Origin: Branchiostoma belcheri
Taxonomy: Eukaryota > Chordata > Leptocardii > Amphioxiformes > Branchiostomatidae
NCBI RefSeq assembly: GCF_001625305.1
Contig: NW_017802902.1
Coordinates: 230,553-294,552 of the forward strand
Length of the DNA: 64,000 nt
Direction: 5' to 3'
Within the stretch, counting starts at the first letter, position 1. Each line of letters starts with the position of its first letter. A program made the translations under genes and the position numbers. The notes under the pieces were generated by a model. That model had not been told where the DNA came from. It searched no databases and saw nothing but the letters and a program-made list of their open reading frames with translations. This document shows positions 1 to 11,829 of this stretch, piece by piece.

Positions 1-59
1 AATCTGCGGAAATCGTTGCTCTTCCAAACAAGACCCCAATGAGGTAATTTGAACGATTT

Positions 60-445
60 TTGGGAGTGGTTAAAATACCATGTTTGCACGCGTGCTATGA
101 CACTTGGATATGAGGACCTGGATTTTATAACAGCGTAAACAAGAATTCTGACCTTCAAGGTCACCCACGATGACGGCAGTAGCTTCGTTACATGTTACAT
201 ATCCACAATAAAATCACGGCATAGATGTAATATTTTGAAAACGGTTCATATTTGTGGAAAGGTGGATTTTTTCTGTTCCTTGGTTCCCAAGTAAAAAAAA
301 AAGGCTTGAAGTAGCCGGTTGTAGCGACTTTACTGTAAATGACCGCGGGTAACCCCGGATCGAACGCCCGTTCTATTCGAATGACGTCATATCGAACAAG
401 ATTCGCGGGTTCGGGGGATTCGATCTCCATAGTAGCAGACTCCAT
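60..445. repeat. Diverged copy of a dispersed repeat (family A)
   Basis: The stretch shares phrases, in the same order, with 11550-11800 and 15080-15360: a 'caaggtcaccca' segment, 'cagtagcttcg', 'acatgttacat.tccac', 'aaatgaccgc' and a 'ttcgattcgaa'-like end. It looks like an older, partial copy of the repeat seen nearly whole at 10.9-11.8 and 14.4-15.4 kb. No convincing coding region. The rest of 1-800 is AT-rich and holds nothing I can name. Confidence 0.5.
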
Positions 446-805
446 AGTAACCTCAACATTAGCTGCATTATTTAGTGACTTAATAATCTTTTGACCAATT
501 CTTCATGAATCAAAAATTTCAGATTAACATGACGTCGTCGTTGAAATGATTAACCTCTCTGAATTGAAAGGCTTCATGTAGTGAACGCATAGCAGCAAAA
601 AAGTTAAATGTATGAAGTCATAATTTGCGATTGTTTGACCGCGAAGAACTTTCTTAAATTTGCCATTTTCATGCCTCCTACAAACCTCTGCCCAGGGTAA
701 GGTAATAAGGTCGATTTTACCTTACTCTCTTAATATTAGAACATGGACACTACCCCTAATGATCAGCCAATGAGAGCCCTTTATTTTCGTTGTCAATGTC
801 CCCAT

Positions 806-980
806 AGTACAAAAAAGCGTTGTACTATCCAAAAAAGTGTGGTTCTATCCAAACAGTGTGGTACTATCCAAAAAGTGTGGTATTAAAACTGAGTTTTAAA
901 ATCAGTACCACACTTTTTAGTTAGTATTACACTTTTCGGGTTTTAACTGAAACCAGCCCCCCTCCCCCCCCCCCCCCTCT
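806..980. repeat. Short tandem and inverted repeat plus poly-C tract
   Basis: A unit of about 22 bases containing 'gtgtggt.ctatccaaa' is repeated three to four times from 806 to 880. The copy 'agtaccacactttttag' then follows in inverted orientation around 903-920, so the stretch can fold on itself. A C-rich run lies at 956-977. Probably the remnant of a small foldback element. Confidence 0.45.
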
Positions 981-1149
981 GTGACACTAATCACCCAAGA
1001 GACAATAGGATTGAGACACAAACAGACCAGCTTTCTCTAAAATAAATACTGCATTAAAACCGATATTAAACAAGAAAAACTGAAATTGCACAAGAAAGAA
1101 TTGAACAAGTTTGAAATGAAACTTCGGGGATATGGCCATGATCTAAGTT

Positions 1150-1313
1150 AGATAGACCATGTACTTGGGCTCGTTTACTGGTAAATAGCGTTGCCCGCCC
1201 AATCGGGGACTGTCTGACACCCTCCGCTATCGCCTTGGGAGTCAGGTAGTCCCTGTTGTGGGCGGCGTAACACTATTTCCCAGTAAATTTGCCTGGCCCA
1301 TGGTCTATCTATA
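1150..1313. mobile_element. Small foldback (MITE-like) element
   Basis: The ends 'gatagaccatg' (1150) and 'catggtctatc' (about 1303-1313) are inverted copies. The homology continues inward for about 75 bases per arm (tttactggtaaatag against ctatttcccagtaaa; 'gggactgtctgac' against 'gtcaggtagtccc'). This is the hairpin layout of a non-autonomous palindromic element. No coding capacity. Confidence 0.55.
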
Positions 1314-1983
1314 TAACACTCACCACATTTTTCTTTGTCCAAAAAATAACAGCACTTCCATTTTTTACGCCCAAACCGGCACCCTCTCAAAAAGCACTTT
1401 TTTTGTCTTTGTCCAAAAAATCTCCGCACCTCTCTTCATACAAAAACATTGCACTACTCCTAATCTAAGAAAGCAATGTACTTTTCTTGATCTCCAAAGC
1501 TCTTTCCTTTATCCCTAAAAGTGCCGCCCTTTTCTTCTGTTCTGTTCAAGAAAATGCTTCAGCTCTCTTCAGTATCAAAAGCACTTCATTCTTTTTTTTT
1601 TAATTCTCCCGTTCAGACAATCAAATTTTTGAATCACTTTGTGAAACCCTCAAAAAAACTACATAAAATGTGAATTGTTTCATGATTGAATGGGCAATGT
1701 TTGGGATTCCTGGCCATACTCTGTTCCTTACAATATGTTAACAACATATTCCCTACAATCTTGTCTCTACATAAATGACTTTCAAACCATGAATCGCCAC
1801 GACGCCAATTGCGATTCGCAAACAAAAATCGCCTCGACGCCAAAGCAAAGCATAAGAACACACCGGACACATGGTCACTCTGCATAAGCCAAAGAAACAT
1901 TGTGACCGCCTTAACGAATGGAACCTACATCAGGGAAGTCCTGGATGACTTCAAAGGCGGATACACATTAAGACGCTACAAGG

Positions 1984-3405
1984 GCAAGCCTCTCCGGGCG
2001 AACTAGCACTGAATGATGATAGCTCCCTACTGGACATTGTAGATAATCCCAACTCTTCAGCTGATCGACTTAATTCTGATCTTAGGAAGATATCACGCTG
2101 GTCTTCGACCTGGCTTATGGAGCTTAATCCGCTAAAGACTGAAGAGATGTGTTTTTCTAGGAAATCCAATTCTCCAGACCATCCCCCCATTATACTTGAT
2201 AATTGTGTTATTAAATCTGTTAAAGTTCATAAGCATATAGGAATGATACTTACCTCCACCATGTCTTGGGAAACTCAAATTTCACATATGATTGCTAATG
2301 TATCCAAACGAGTGTCCACTCTCAACAAGTTGAAATTTAGATTACCACGCACTGTACTTGATGTTATTTTTAAATCTTTTATTCGACCTCTTCTCGAATA
2401 TGCTGACATAATATGGCATGGATGCACTGTGTATGATTCTCAACGATTAGAACGAGTCCAATATGAATGTGCACTTACAGTTTCAGGGGCTGTCAGAGGG
2501 TCTTCTTACTCCTCACTCCTTGTTGATTTAGGCTGGGAGAGACTCTCTGATCGTCGCCATGTTCACTCACTGATCATGATGTACAAAGTAATCCATGGCC
2601 ATACCCGTCAGTATCTCAGGGACCTGATCTCTCCCGAAGTTTCTTTTTCGACTTCGTATGATCTTCGTAATAAATCTAATTTACGGCTACCGCTTTGTCT
2701 TACAACTAGGTATAAAAAGTCTTTCATTCCATATGCTACGCATCACTGGAATGGTCTTGATGTAGCTGTTCGATCTCTGAATCTTTCATTGTATAAGAAG
2801 TACTTAGTAAAGTCAGTACGTTCCCCTTTTTACCGACATTTTAGCATCGGCCCCAGGTACACCTGCGCATTACTCACGCGTCTCCGCATCGGGACCTGTA
2901 GTCTTAACCACAGCTTATTCTTAAGAAATTTAGCCCCTAGTGCTGCTTGTATCTGCGGGTCTCGTTGTGAGAGTGTCATACATTTTCTTTTACACTGCCC
3001 TTTATATAATCAACAAAGAGTCACCCTACTCAGCAATCTCCAGAATGTGGTAGGCTTTGATTTTGATGTTTTCAATATGTCTGAACAATTGTTATGTGAT
3101 ATTTTACTTAGAGGATTACCTGATTTATACTATGATACAAACTGTAATATCTTGCTAACCACTCAAACTTATATTGTTGACACCAAACGGTTTGTACTCG
3201 ACAGACTTATTATATAGCCTACTAAACATTTCTTTGTACTATTTAACGACCCATCCCACCCACTTGCTGTTCTTTGTTTTTTGTTATGTATTGTAATTGT
3301 ATTCTATGTTTGGTGGTGAGGCTAAAATTAGCTATAGCTAGAGTACCTCACCACCTTGTCTTGTATTGTCCTTGTTGAATTTGCAAATAAAAAAAATAAA
3401 AAAAT
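1984..3405 (+). mobile_element. 5'-truncated non-LTR retrotransposon (RT C-terminal part and 3' end)
   Basis: An open frame runs from about 1984 (upstream of the first ATG at 2117) to the stop at 3216-3218. It starts just past the RT catalytic motif, with residues of the type 'DDSSLLDIVDNPNSSADRLN', then 'WLMELNPLKTEEM', the RT thumb region 'RPLLEYADIIWHGC', and a C-terminal Cys/His cluster (CICGS...CESVIHFLLHCPLY). That order is typical of CR1/Jockey-like elements. A 3' UTR follows and ends in an A-rich tail near 3385-3405. The catalytic palm and the endonuclease are missing, so the copy is dead through 5' truncation. The exact clade is not settled. Confidence 0.85.
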
Positions 3406-3409
3406 AGCA

Positions 3410-5400
3410 CTGAAACTGGGGACCAACATCCTCGACACTCCTAAAGATAAGGCTACAGTACAGCAGACCGACCTACCCGGCAGAGAGGACTCTTTCCCTA
3501 CATTTGCCTCGTCTTTCCGAAAAATTCCCGGAGTCACTACAAGTAACAGTGGGTGAAGTTCGTCAGCACCCTCTCAGCTTCAAAGTCCCAACAGTCCTGC
3601 GGCCTAGACTTCATTTTACTTAACCTGCTAGCATGCTACGGGGATGGATGATACCATCTCTGCACCCTTAACCCTCAAACCACAGTAGGTTTTCTGCCGA
3701 GTCTTACCGTATGCGGTCAAAAATGACCGAAAAATGCCATACGAATATAGATGTGTGACTCGATTCTGTGATTTTTAAGTATTTCTAGTTTCCTTAATCT
3801 ATGAATGACAATTTGACACAGTAAGGTGTAAAAATATCTGCTCATTATCATAATTCATGCACCTGAAGCAATATGCCTTTAGGCAGCCATGCCAATGACC
3901 TCTGACACCAAGTACATAGCCAAATAGGTCTAGGGTCACTTTTTTTAGTTTTCTGAGCCAAAATGTTGAGGTTATTCAAATGGCAGTAAAAAACATAAGC
4001 AAACATATTATCTGGAAGAAAAAATGACAACAAAAGACTCACATGTGTTAAAACACCAGATTAAATTGTTGGGTTAGTTTTGCTCCCGCTAAAACATCCA
4101 TAAACTTTCTAGGATAACTCAATCAGCAACGTTCTAATCTCAATAAAACGGATGAAAAGTTATAAGAAATATATACAAACTCATAGAAGGAATTTCGTTT
4201 TTGACAAAGAATGTCAAACTGGCACAGTTCTGACCCCATACGATGGTTTGAGGGTTGACAAACCTGTTCAATATATGTCTCGCTCGGGCAAGTCCGGAAC
4301 CCCAAGGTAGAAGGGACCAAATATGACACAAATCCAAAAAGAAGGTAGTCGTCATGCTCCTAAAGGTCCTACAGGCATTTCTTATGAACAACTACAAGCC
4401 AATATTCTATATTTTACCCATGCCCAAAGTTCAGGAAAAAACTTGTAAACGATCACCTAATGAAGTAAATTCCTCATTTGCGTGAAATATATAAGTTGTT
4501 TATATTCTCCACCAAAAGGCAGTTTTATCTCAACAAAGAATGCCATTCTAGCATTTCTTTATAAATTATGTAAATGAGGTCCTTATTTGAATAAGTTAGG
4601 TTCAATGATGTTCACCTTCACTTAACTTTCAAATACCATCCATATTTGCATAATTGTTACATCCATATTTCCATAATTGTTGCACATTCCTGTTAAACAT
4701 AACCAAATCTACCTACATACTGAAAATCACGATTCGTCAACCGGTTCATGAGTTATCCTCTTTTGAATATTATCAAACGCACCTACAGTTCCAAGTGTAG
4801 CCGCTAGGGGGCCCAAACTCACATCACTTCATTCCGATTACAAGTAACAAGATCTACCTATCATTCAAATTGATCCTAGCATGTCTAGGTCATGAGGTAT
4901 CAAAACCGGATGTGCAGCTGCAGTACCATATGAAGCCACTACAGGGCCTAAAATCTAATCATTTCGAGGTCCCATTAAGACTACTGACCTACCAAATATC
5001 AAGTCAATCCATTAAAGCATTCTCAAGCTATAGTGTTTACAGACACGCAGACACACACACACACACAAACGCCTCCACAAAGCCCAAGCCGAAACCATGA
5101 CGAAGGCAATGACCTGCCTTCCAACTGCGCAGCCTGTGAGGAGAGCAGATGACACCTTTTGCACTGTTACAGGCAGGTTAAAACATGGACCGTATCAGAG
5201 TGATTACAACACTGGCGACTACAGGCCGGAGACAAATGCAAAGTTATGTTTATCATGTCACAATTACCGTCCCACAAAGGCTATGCCGATCATTCTAGCT
5301 TTACTACCATATAGATCATCTACAGCCACGAACACTTGGGTTTGAGATTAACAAACAAACTCACCCGATCTATGCACATGGGCTCACGGCAAACAAGACA
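3410..5400. other. Intergenic, no gene seen; dispersed repeat with CA microsatellite
   Basis: AT-rich DNA without convincing coding frames. From about 4735 to 5085 it carries a repeat found elsewhere in the window: 'caaccggttcatgagtt', 'ccgctagggggcccaaactc', then a (CA)n tract at 5042-5070. Related stretches lie at 15.97-16.10, 21.56-21.72, 36.84-36.97, 47.81-47.94 and 58.74-58.92 kb. Confidence 0.5.
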
Positions 5401-5406
5401 AGACGC

Positions 5407-5545
5407 GCCGCTTAGTGTCACGGACGAAAGGCAATGGATGCTACCTGAAACATCTATCTGTTTACAAAATCGTATCCAGTTGCTTGAGCATTACTGTTAT
5501 GGCATATCTTATTACCTGGATGTCTAACCTCGACGTTTCATTGGA
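5407..5545 (+). repeat. Dispersed repeat (family B, half of a hairpin element)
   Basis: Contains 'gatgctacctgaaac', 'ccagttgcttgag' and 'ttacctggatgtctaacct'. The same string of motifs occurs at about 19390-19525, 23180-23270, 47590-47670 and 59320-59440. The last copy belongs to a complete palindromic element with a target-site duplication, so this one is probably a partial copy. It lies just upstream of the LRR gene. Confidence 0.6.
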
Positions 5546-5671
5546 GGAGAAAAGATTTTCAGCTGGGGCTCTGTTTTTGTATTTATTCCTGAAAATCATT
5601 TGGGTTTTGGTGTGGTTTGTACTAATCACGAGGGGTTTCCTTTTCCTTTCCTCTATAGGTGGCGTGACACT

Positions 5672-7712
5672 ATGGGAAGAAAGATGCGACACATGTTGAT
5701 TTTCCTTCTAATCATCCTGAAGGAACCCAACATGCAAGAAGCTGGCTGTGGGTTGAAAATCTGTACCTTTGGAAAACATGGTCTCAGAAGCATCCCCCAG
5801 AACTATCAGAACAAAAAAACCATCGAGTTTATGAATTTAAATCATAACAATATAAAAATGATTCCATCTGGTATATTTAATAACCTACCCAAGCTAGAAA
5901 AGTTGTTGCTTGTTTCCAACAAGATAACAAAAATTCAGCCTGGTGCATTTGCGAATGTACCCCGCCTAGAAGAGCTGCGCCTTGAAAACAACCAGATAAC
6001 AAAGATTCAGGCGGGTACTTTTGCAAACGTACCCAAACTACAAAAGCTTAACCTGGAAAACAACAAGATAACAAAGATTGAGGCTGGTACATTTGTAAAT
6101 CTGCCCGTGCTAGAAAGGTTGATACTGTGTCTCAACGTAATAACAATGGTTCAGCCTGGTGCATTTGCTAATGTACCACGCCTACAACACCTGTCCTTAC
6201 ATGACAACCAGATAACAAAGATTCAGGCTGGTGAATTTGCAAATCTACCCTGGGTAGAATATTTGTTACTGCAGAAAAATCAGATAAAAGTAATTCAACC
6301 CGGTGCATTTGCAAACCTACACCAACTCAAATATTTACATCTTCACTACAATCAGATCAAAATGATTAAATCTGAGACATTTGCAAACCTACCACAGCTC
6401 CAACTGTTGAACTTGTCCCACAACCAGATAACTAACATCCATTCTGGTGCATTTGAAAATGTGCCGTTATTCCAAACTTTGGACCTACAGAACAACAACA
6501 TGTCGTCCATCCCCCTGTCAGGCCTTGGTCTGTTCATATCTATAATTACCATAAAAATCGATGGGAACCCCTGGCAGTGTGACTGTAGGATGACTCCCTT
6601 CAGGCTAAACCTTGCGTTCAACGAGCAGATAGTATGTACCCAAACCCGACAAAGTTAAGGGGCAGAAGCTTACAGATGTCAATCCTGAAGAATTAATATG
6701 TGAAGAGCCAACCATATCGACACTAACTTCCCCCCGTACAATAACGTCAGACAAACCAACACAAACTTCTCCCCTTACAACTCCAAACAAACCGAAATCT
6801 GTTCCCAGTAACACCCTGTCCGTTCTCATTGGCGTTTCCTGTGGTTCATTACCTGGTCTTGTCCTGACTGGCATCATCATCCTTACAGTGTGGTACAAGA
6901 TAAAGACCAGAATTCCTCCTTTAGGGCTGCATCCCATTGGTGTTAGTAGCAGAACCAGTGGGCATGATCAAACAAGGCAGGATCAGACTCAAATAAGTCA
7001 ATGCATTGAAAATCTATCACAGGCTCAAGTACTAGCAGCCTTCAATCCAAACCCTATGTATGAAAGTGTGGGAACACCTGCAAATGACGTGATATCAACG
7101 GAAGTAACTAGTTGTCATGATCAAGCAGGTCAAATTCAGTCTCAGACTATCACTGACACAAACGCCACAGATACAATAATGACCAATAATCATGGTCCCA
7201 AGTACGAAGATGTTGACAACGATGATTCTAAGATAGGGCAGAGCCAGCGTCAGTCCTTCACTGAATCCGACACAAACACCACAACTACTATAATGATTAA
7301 TGCTTATACAGATCAGAGTCAGCCTCAGACAATCACTGAATCCAACACAAACACCACAGCTACTGTAATGACCAGTGGTTATGATCAGACAGGTCAGGGT
7401 CAGTCCCAGACCATTATGGAATCCAACACAAACACCACAGCTACTGTAATGACCAGTGGTTATGATCAGATAGGTCAGGGTCAGTCCCAGGCCATCACTG
7501 AATCCAACACAAACACCACAGCTACTGTAATGACCAGTGGTTATGATCAGACAGGTCAGGGTCAGTCCCAGGCCATCACTGAATCCAACACAAACACCAC
7601 AGCTACTGTAATGACCAGTGGTTATGATCAGACAGGTCAGGGTCAGTCCCAGACCATCACTGAATCCAACACAAACACCACAGCTACTGTAATGGCTAGT
7701 GGTCATGATTAG
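5672..7712 (+). CDS. LRR transmembrane receptor with repeat-rich cytoplasmic tail (one-base frameshift)
   Basis: Probable type I membrane receptor. The start is the ATG at 5672, just after a likely 5'-UTR acceptor (cctctatag at 5650-5658), and gives a signal peptide (MGRKMRHMLIFLLIIL). Next come a Cys-rich LRR N-cap (CGLKIC), ten 24-residue LRRs (about 5822-6540; consensus L..L.L..N.IT.I..G.FAN.P) and a C-cap starting NPWQCDC. The frame stops at 6656. One extra A in 'caaaccc' (6641-6647) explains this: reading on in the +1 frame restores the C-cap (ICEEP), a Thr/Pro stalk, a TM helix (about 6818-6898) and a tail with NPMYESV and KYEDV, tyrosine sites of the YxxV type. The tail then enters an 81-bp repeat and stops at 7710-7712. 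The function is probably surface recognition; the ligand is unknown. Pseudogene, polymorphic allele or sequencing error cannot be told apart here. Confidence 0.8.
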
Positions 7713-8953
7713 ACAGGTCAGGGTCAGACCATCACTGAATCTAAACACAAAACACAACAGATACAGCAATGACCAGTGGTCATGATCAGACAGGCCAGGG
7801 TCAGTCCCAGACCATTATGTAATCAAACACAAACACCACAGCTACTGTAATGACCAGTGGTTATAATCAGACAGGACAGGGCTAGTTTCGGTCAGTTGAT
7901 GAATATAACACAAGCACCACAGCTACTGTAATCGCCAGTGGTTATACAAACCAAGGTCAGTTTCAGACCATCACTGAATCCAACACAAACACAACAGATA
8001 CAGCAATGACCAGTGGTCATGATCAGACAGGCCGGGGTCAGTCCTAGACCATTACCGAATCTAACACAAACACCACAGCTACTGTAATGACCAGTTGTTA
8101 TAATCAGACAGGACAAGGCTACATGTAGTCTCGGTCAGTTGTTGAATATAACACAAACACCACAGCTACTGTAATCGCCAGTGGTTATACAAACCAAGGT
8201 CAGTTTCAGACCATTACTGAAACCAACACGTGCACAAACACCACAGCTACTGTAATAGCCAGTGGTCATGATTAGACAGGTCAGGGTCAGTCTCAGACCA
8301 TCACTGAATCCAACAAAAAAGCAACAGATACAGCAATGACCAGTAGTCATGATCAGACAGGCCAGGGTCAGTCCCAGACCATTACTGAATCAAACACAAA
8401 CACTACAGCTACTGTAATGACCAGTTGTTATAATCAGACAGGACAAGGCTACATGTAGTCTCGGTCAGTTGTTGAATATAACACAAGCACCACAGCTACT
8501 GTAATCGCCAGTGGTTATACAAACCAAGGTCAGTCTCAGACCATCACTGAATCCAACACAAACACAACAGATACAGCAATGACCAGTGGTCATGATCAGA
8601 TAGGCCAGGGTCAATCCTAGACCATTACCGAATCTAACACAAACACCACAGCTACTGTAATCGCCAGTGGTTATACAAACCAAGGTCATTTTTAGACCAT
8701 TACTGAAACCAACACGTGCACAAACACCACAGCTACTGTAATGGCCAGTGGATATGATCAAACAGGTCAGGGTCAGTCTCAGACCATCCCTGAATCCAAC
8801 ACAAAGACAACAGATACAGCAATGACCAGTGGTCATGATCAGACAGGCCAGGGTCAGTCCTAGACCATTACCGAATCTAACACAAACACCACAGCTACTG
8901 TAATCGCCAGTGGTTATACAAACCAAGGTCAATGTCAGACCATCACTGAATCC
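7135..8953 (+). repeat. 81-bp coding minisatellite (27-residue tail repeat), decayed 3' part
   Basis: Units of 81 bp encode 27 residues, each with GQGQSQ, ITESNTNTTATV and SGYDQ. The phrase 'actgtaatg' recurs exactly every 81 bases (7363, 7444, 7525, 7606, 7687). Earlier units are diverged. Up to 7709 the array is in frame with the LRR receptor. Beyond it, units carry stop codons, often CAG to TAG (as in 'gattagaca', 'tcctagacc'), plus indels. The same array read on the minus strand gives long artefactual frames. Confidence 0.9.
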
Positions 8954-9997
8954 TACGGTGGCCCGTAAGTACAGCCCTGCGTGCCTGCGCGAATACCTTC
9001 CTCGTCTGCGCGAATACCTTCCTCGTCTGCGCGAATACCTTCCTCGTCTGCGCGAATACCTTCCACGTCTGCACAGAAAAAACTTTCTCGTCTGCGCTGA
9101 CAGAAAGCTACCTTGTCTGCACGGAAGAATATGTGTCACACCCTGCCTTGTTGAAGAATGGACGGTCCCCTATTATAGGTCAAGGTTCACACCACCTAAA
9201 AACAATTTGATTCCCGTCTTTTTTGAGGGGTTTTGTTATGTCTGTCCCGTAATAAAATCACATTTATTTATTTATGAAAAAAACGTGTTTAAAATCGTTT
9301 ATTGCAATATTGGACAAATTGTGTTCCTGTTCGATGACACGTTTTACTTTAATTTCAAATTTGTTTTTGGACAGTTTTTAGTATTTGAACATTCTGAATA
9401 GTGCATGTGGAATATAAATTATTTTTTGTATTCAGAAAGCCCGTAATCTAAAGTTGGGGAAAAACTTGCATTGCCGGGTTTGCTGCCCTCCTGCCAACGG
9501 AAATTACGTCAAATCTAACTTCTAGTAGATCTACGGTTCCAGTGAACCAACTTGGGTGGACAACAAGGACGTTGCACTACATGTACGTCCAACAGCGTGC
9601 TTTTTTAAAGTTAAGTAAACAAATACGTTACTATTGCAATAACTGATTTTAAACACGTTGATAGGGTCTTTTTCATGAATGAATAAAATTGATTTTATTA
9701 CGGAACAGACACAACAAAACCCCTGAAAAAGACGGGAATCAAATTGTTTTTAGGCGGTGTGGCCCTTGACCTATAATAGGGGACCGTCCATTCTTCAACA
9801 AGGCAGGGTGTGACACATATTCTTCCGTGCAGACGAGGTAGCTTTCTTTCCGCGCAGACGAGGAAGTTTTTTTTCTGTGCAGACGTGGAAGGTACTCGCG
9901 CAGACAAGGAAGGTATTCGCGCAGACGTGGAAGGTATTCGCGCAGACGTAGAAGGTATTCGCGCAGACACGCAGGGCCGTACTTACGGGCCACTGCA
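8954..9997. mobile_element. 1,044-bp foldback transposon with 21-bp subterminal repeats
   Basis: Long inverted arms (about 8954-9290 and 9655-9997) start with tggcccgtaagtac and end with gtacttacgggcca. Just inside each end lie four to five tandem copies of a 21-bp unit (gaatacc..cctcgtctgcgc), inverted between the two arms. The element splits one unit of the 81-bp array, with 'gaatcc' on both sides (8948-8953 and 9998-10003), which is consistent with a 6-bp target-site duplication. No transposase is visible, so it is non-autonomous. The superfamily is not assigned. Confidence 0.85.
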
Positions 9998-10114
9998 GAA
10001 TCCAACACAAACACCACAGCTACTATAATTGCCAGTGGTTATGATCAGACAGAGCAGGGCAGGGAACATGTCATAATTGAATCGTTTTATGCATCATTCA
10101 AATCTGGCTTATAG
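9998..10114 (+). pseudogene. Displaced last segment of the LRR receptor tail
   Basis: After the foldback element the repeat resumes in frame (ESNTNTTATIIASGYDQ) and leaves the array into a unique 21-residue end (TEQGREHVIIESFYASFKSG, then L) before TAG at 10112-10114. This is probably the ancestral C-terminus of the LRR protein, now cut off by upstream stops and by the transposon. It shows that the tail once read through the whole array. Confidence 0.6.
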
Positions 10115-10939
10115 CACAGGGTCGACTGCATTTGAGGTAAATTTGAAACAGGGCAGAGTTTAAAACACCATGATTTGGGCATGTACATTTGCATATTTTT
10201 TTAGAATGCAGATGCAAAGAATTTGCAAGTTAGATCATTACTTTTATAATTGTCATCTAATTATGTCAAGCATAATTTGATCTTCTTACGTACCAAACCG
10301 CGATCCGTCAACCTGTTGTCCAGGTTCTTGACCATAGCATGACCTGATTACAGGATATCGAGTTCCGCTGAAGTGTCAAGTTCTAATCATTTTGAGGTCT
10401 CAGCTTTAAAGCTACTTATCCCATGATTATATGGATTATATCCTCTGGGAAGCCCAAAATTGTTTGGCAAAAAAGGGTTACTTTCAACATGAAATTTACG
10501 TGATCATGAGGCTAAACAATTGACACAGAGTATGGTATGACGAAAAGTCTATTCTTCAAATTCATTTATGTACATTTTCGTCTTGTTTTGTTTTCTTTTG
10601 GCATTCTACGCCGTTGGTATTGTTTTCTGATATTTTCTTTTTCAACGGTATAATTTTCTTAATTTGCAGCTATTTTGTACGATTTACATTATGGTTGAAA
10701 ACTTTTTTTTTGAAACGGCCGAAATATCATCCGTATAAACAAATGGCCTTAAGTAAAGATAATGATTCTAACCATATAGTAGTGGATCTGATTTTCTTTT
10801 CAAATCTCTAAAAATCATTTTTTTTAATTCAAAGGTTGCTTGTCTATCCGCCACATTTGTTGTTTGGGGCCTTACTATTTAGGAAAAGATACCCTAACCG
10901 GTTTGCATATGAGCATCTCATTACTTATTTTGTAATAGT
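10115..10939. other. AT-rich intergenic DNA, no gene seen
   Basis: No coding frame with family features. A segment around 10665-10755 (ttgtacgatttaca, ttgaaaac, catccgtataa, atggcctta) resembles 36605-36725 and belongs to a dispersed family whose ends read 'atggatgac' and 'ggcctta'. Confidence 0.4.
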
Positions 10940-11815
10940 CAAGGCGGTCTGTCATTACGACATTCTTTCCCATTGCTAGGCTTGTTCGAAAAGGTATCGG
11001 GTTACGAGACGCAATTTTGGCCTGTTTTGGATTACCCGTAAAACAAATAGTATTTAGTGGTAAATTTCGTCAAATGAAAATGAAATTATCGTCTTAGTGT
11101 CCTTGTAATGTTAGCTTTCAATATTAAATCACTGATTTTGTTTTAAATTTCGCTCAGAAAAACGATTATTTTCGGCTTTTTAAGTACAAATCATGTCCTG
11201 CTTTCAGGCAAACATCGTCACACCTGGCTACGTGTATTACCCCAGATCCCCGATTTTTATATTTTTCGATAACTAGGAATAAGATTAAAAAATCGTGTTT
11301 TAGGAATTTTTTTTTTATTTCTGATTTTAAGTTTTTGTCGACAAATTGGTGAAAAAGTTGCATTTTTCTCCCTAAATTACCAATAATTAAAAACTGAGGC
11401 CATTTTCAAAAATCTCTCAAACGCAATTTTCGGGACAACCGTGGCAGTCATTTTGAGCCGTAAATGGGGTATGTTTGACTCTCCATGCTTCCAGTTTTAA
11501 ACGAGTTTTGCAGACATGTCATGTCGCCCGAAAGTGTGCATTACAGTATTCAAGGTCACCCAAGGATAGGACAGTAGCTTCGCTACATGTTACATGTCCA
11601 CAAAAAAATGATAGCGGACATGTACTGTCCTGAAAACTGTTTATATCCATAGAAAAGTGTTGTTTTTTAATCTGTTGCGAGTCACTCAGGCATAAGGGCT
11701 TGTTTTGCCGTTTTATGTTAAATGACCGCAGGTGATCCTGAAATGAAACGCGGGTTCGATTCGAACACAGTTCGGATTCTATGAAATGTGAAAACTTTGC
11801 AGCCCAGATTTTACC
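10940..11815 (+). repeat. Dispersed repeat family A, copy 1
   Basis: About 875 bp aligns by eye with 14418-15375 in the same orientation, from 'cggcattctttcccattgct' type sequence through 'ccccagatccccgat' to 'tttgcagcccagatttta'. The copies differ by scattered substitutions and small indels. No open frame of substance, so probably a non-autonomous element; its termini are not resolved. Confidence 0.75.
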
Positions 11816-11829
11816 ACCGTGAATACCAA

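Noticed and set aside
7095..9139. Long minus-strand open frames rich in Cys, Gly and Ser
   Set aside because: They are the reverse reading of the 81-bp coding repeat; the plus-strand reading is tied to an LRR receptor with signal peptide and TM.
8910..10028. Open frames with repeated REYLPRL or ADVEGIR-like units
   Set aside because: They arise from the 21-bp subterminal repeats of the foldback element and read on both strands.
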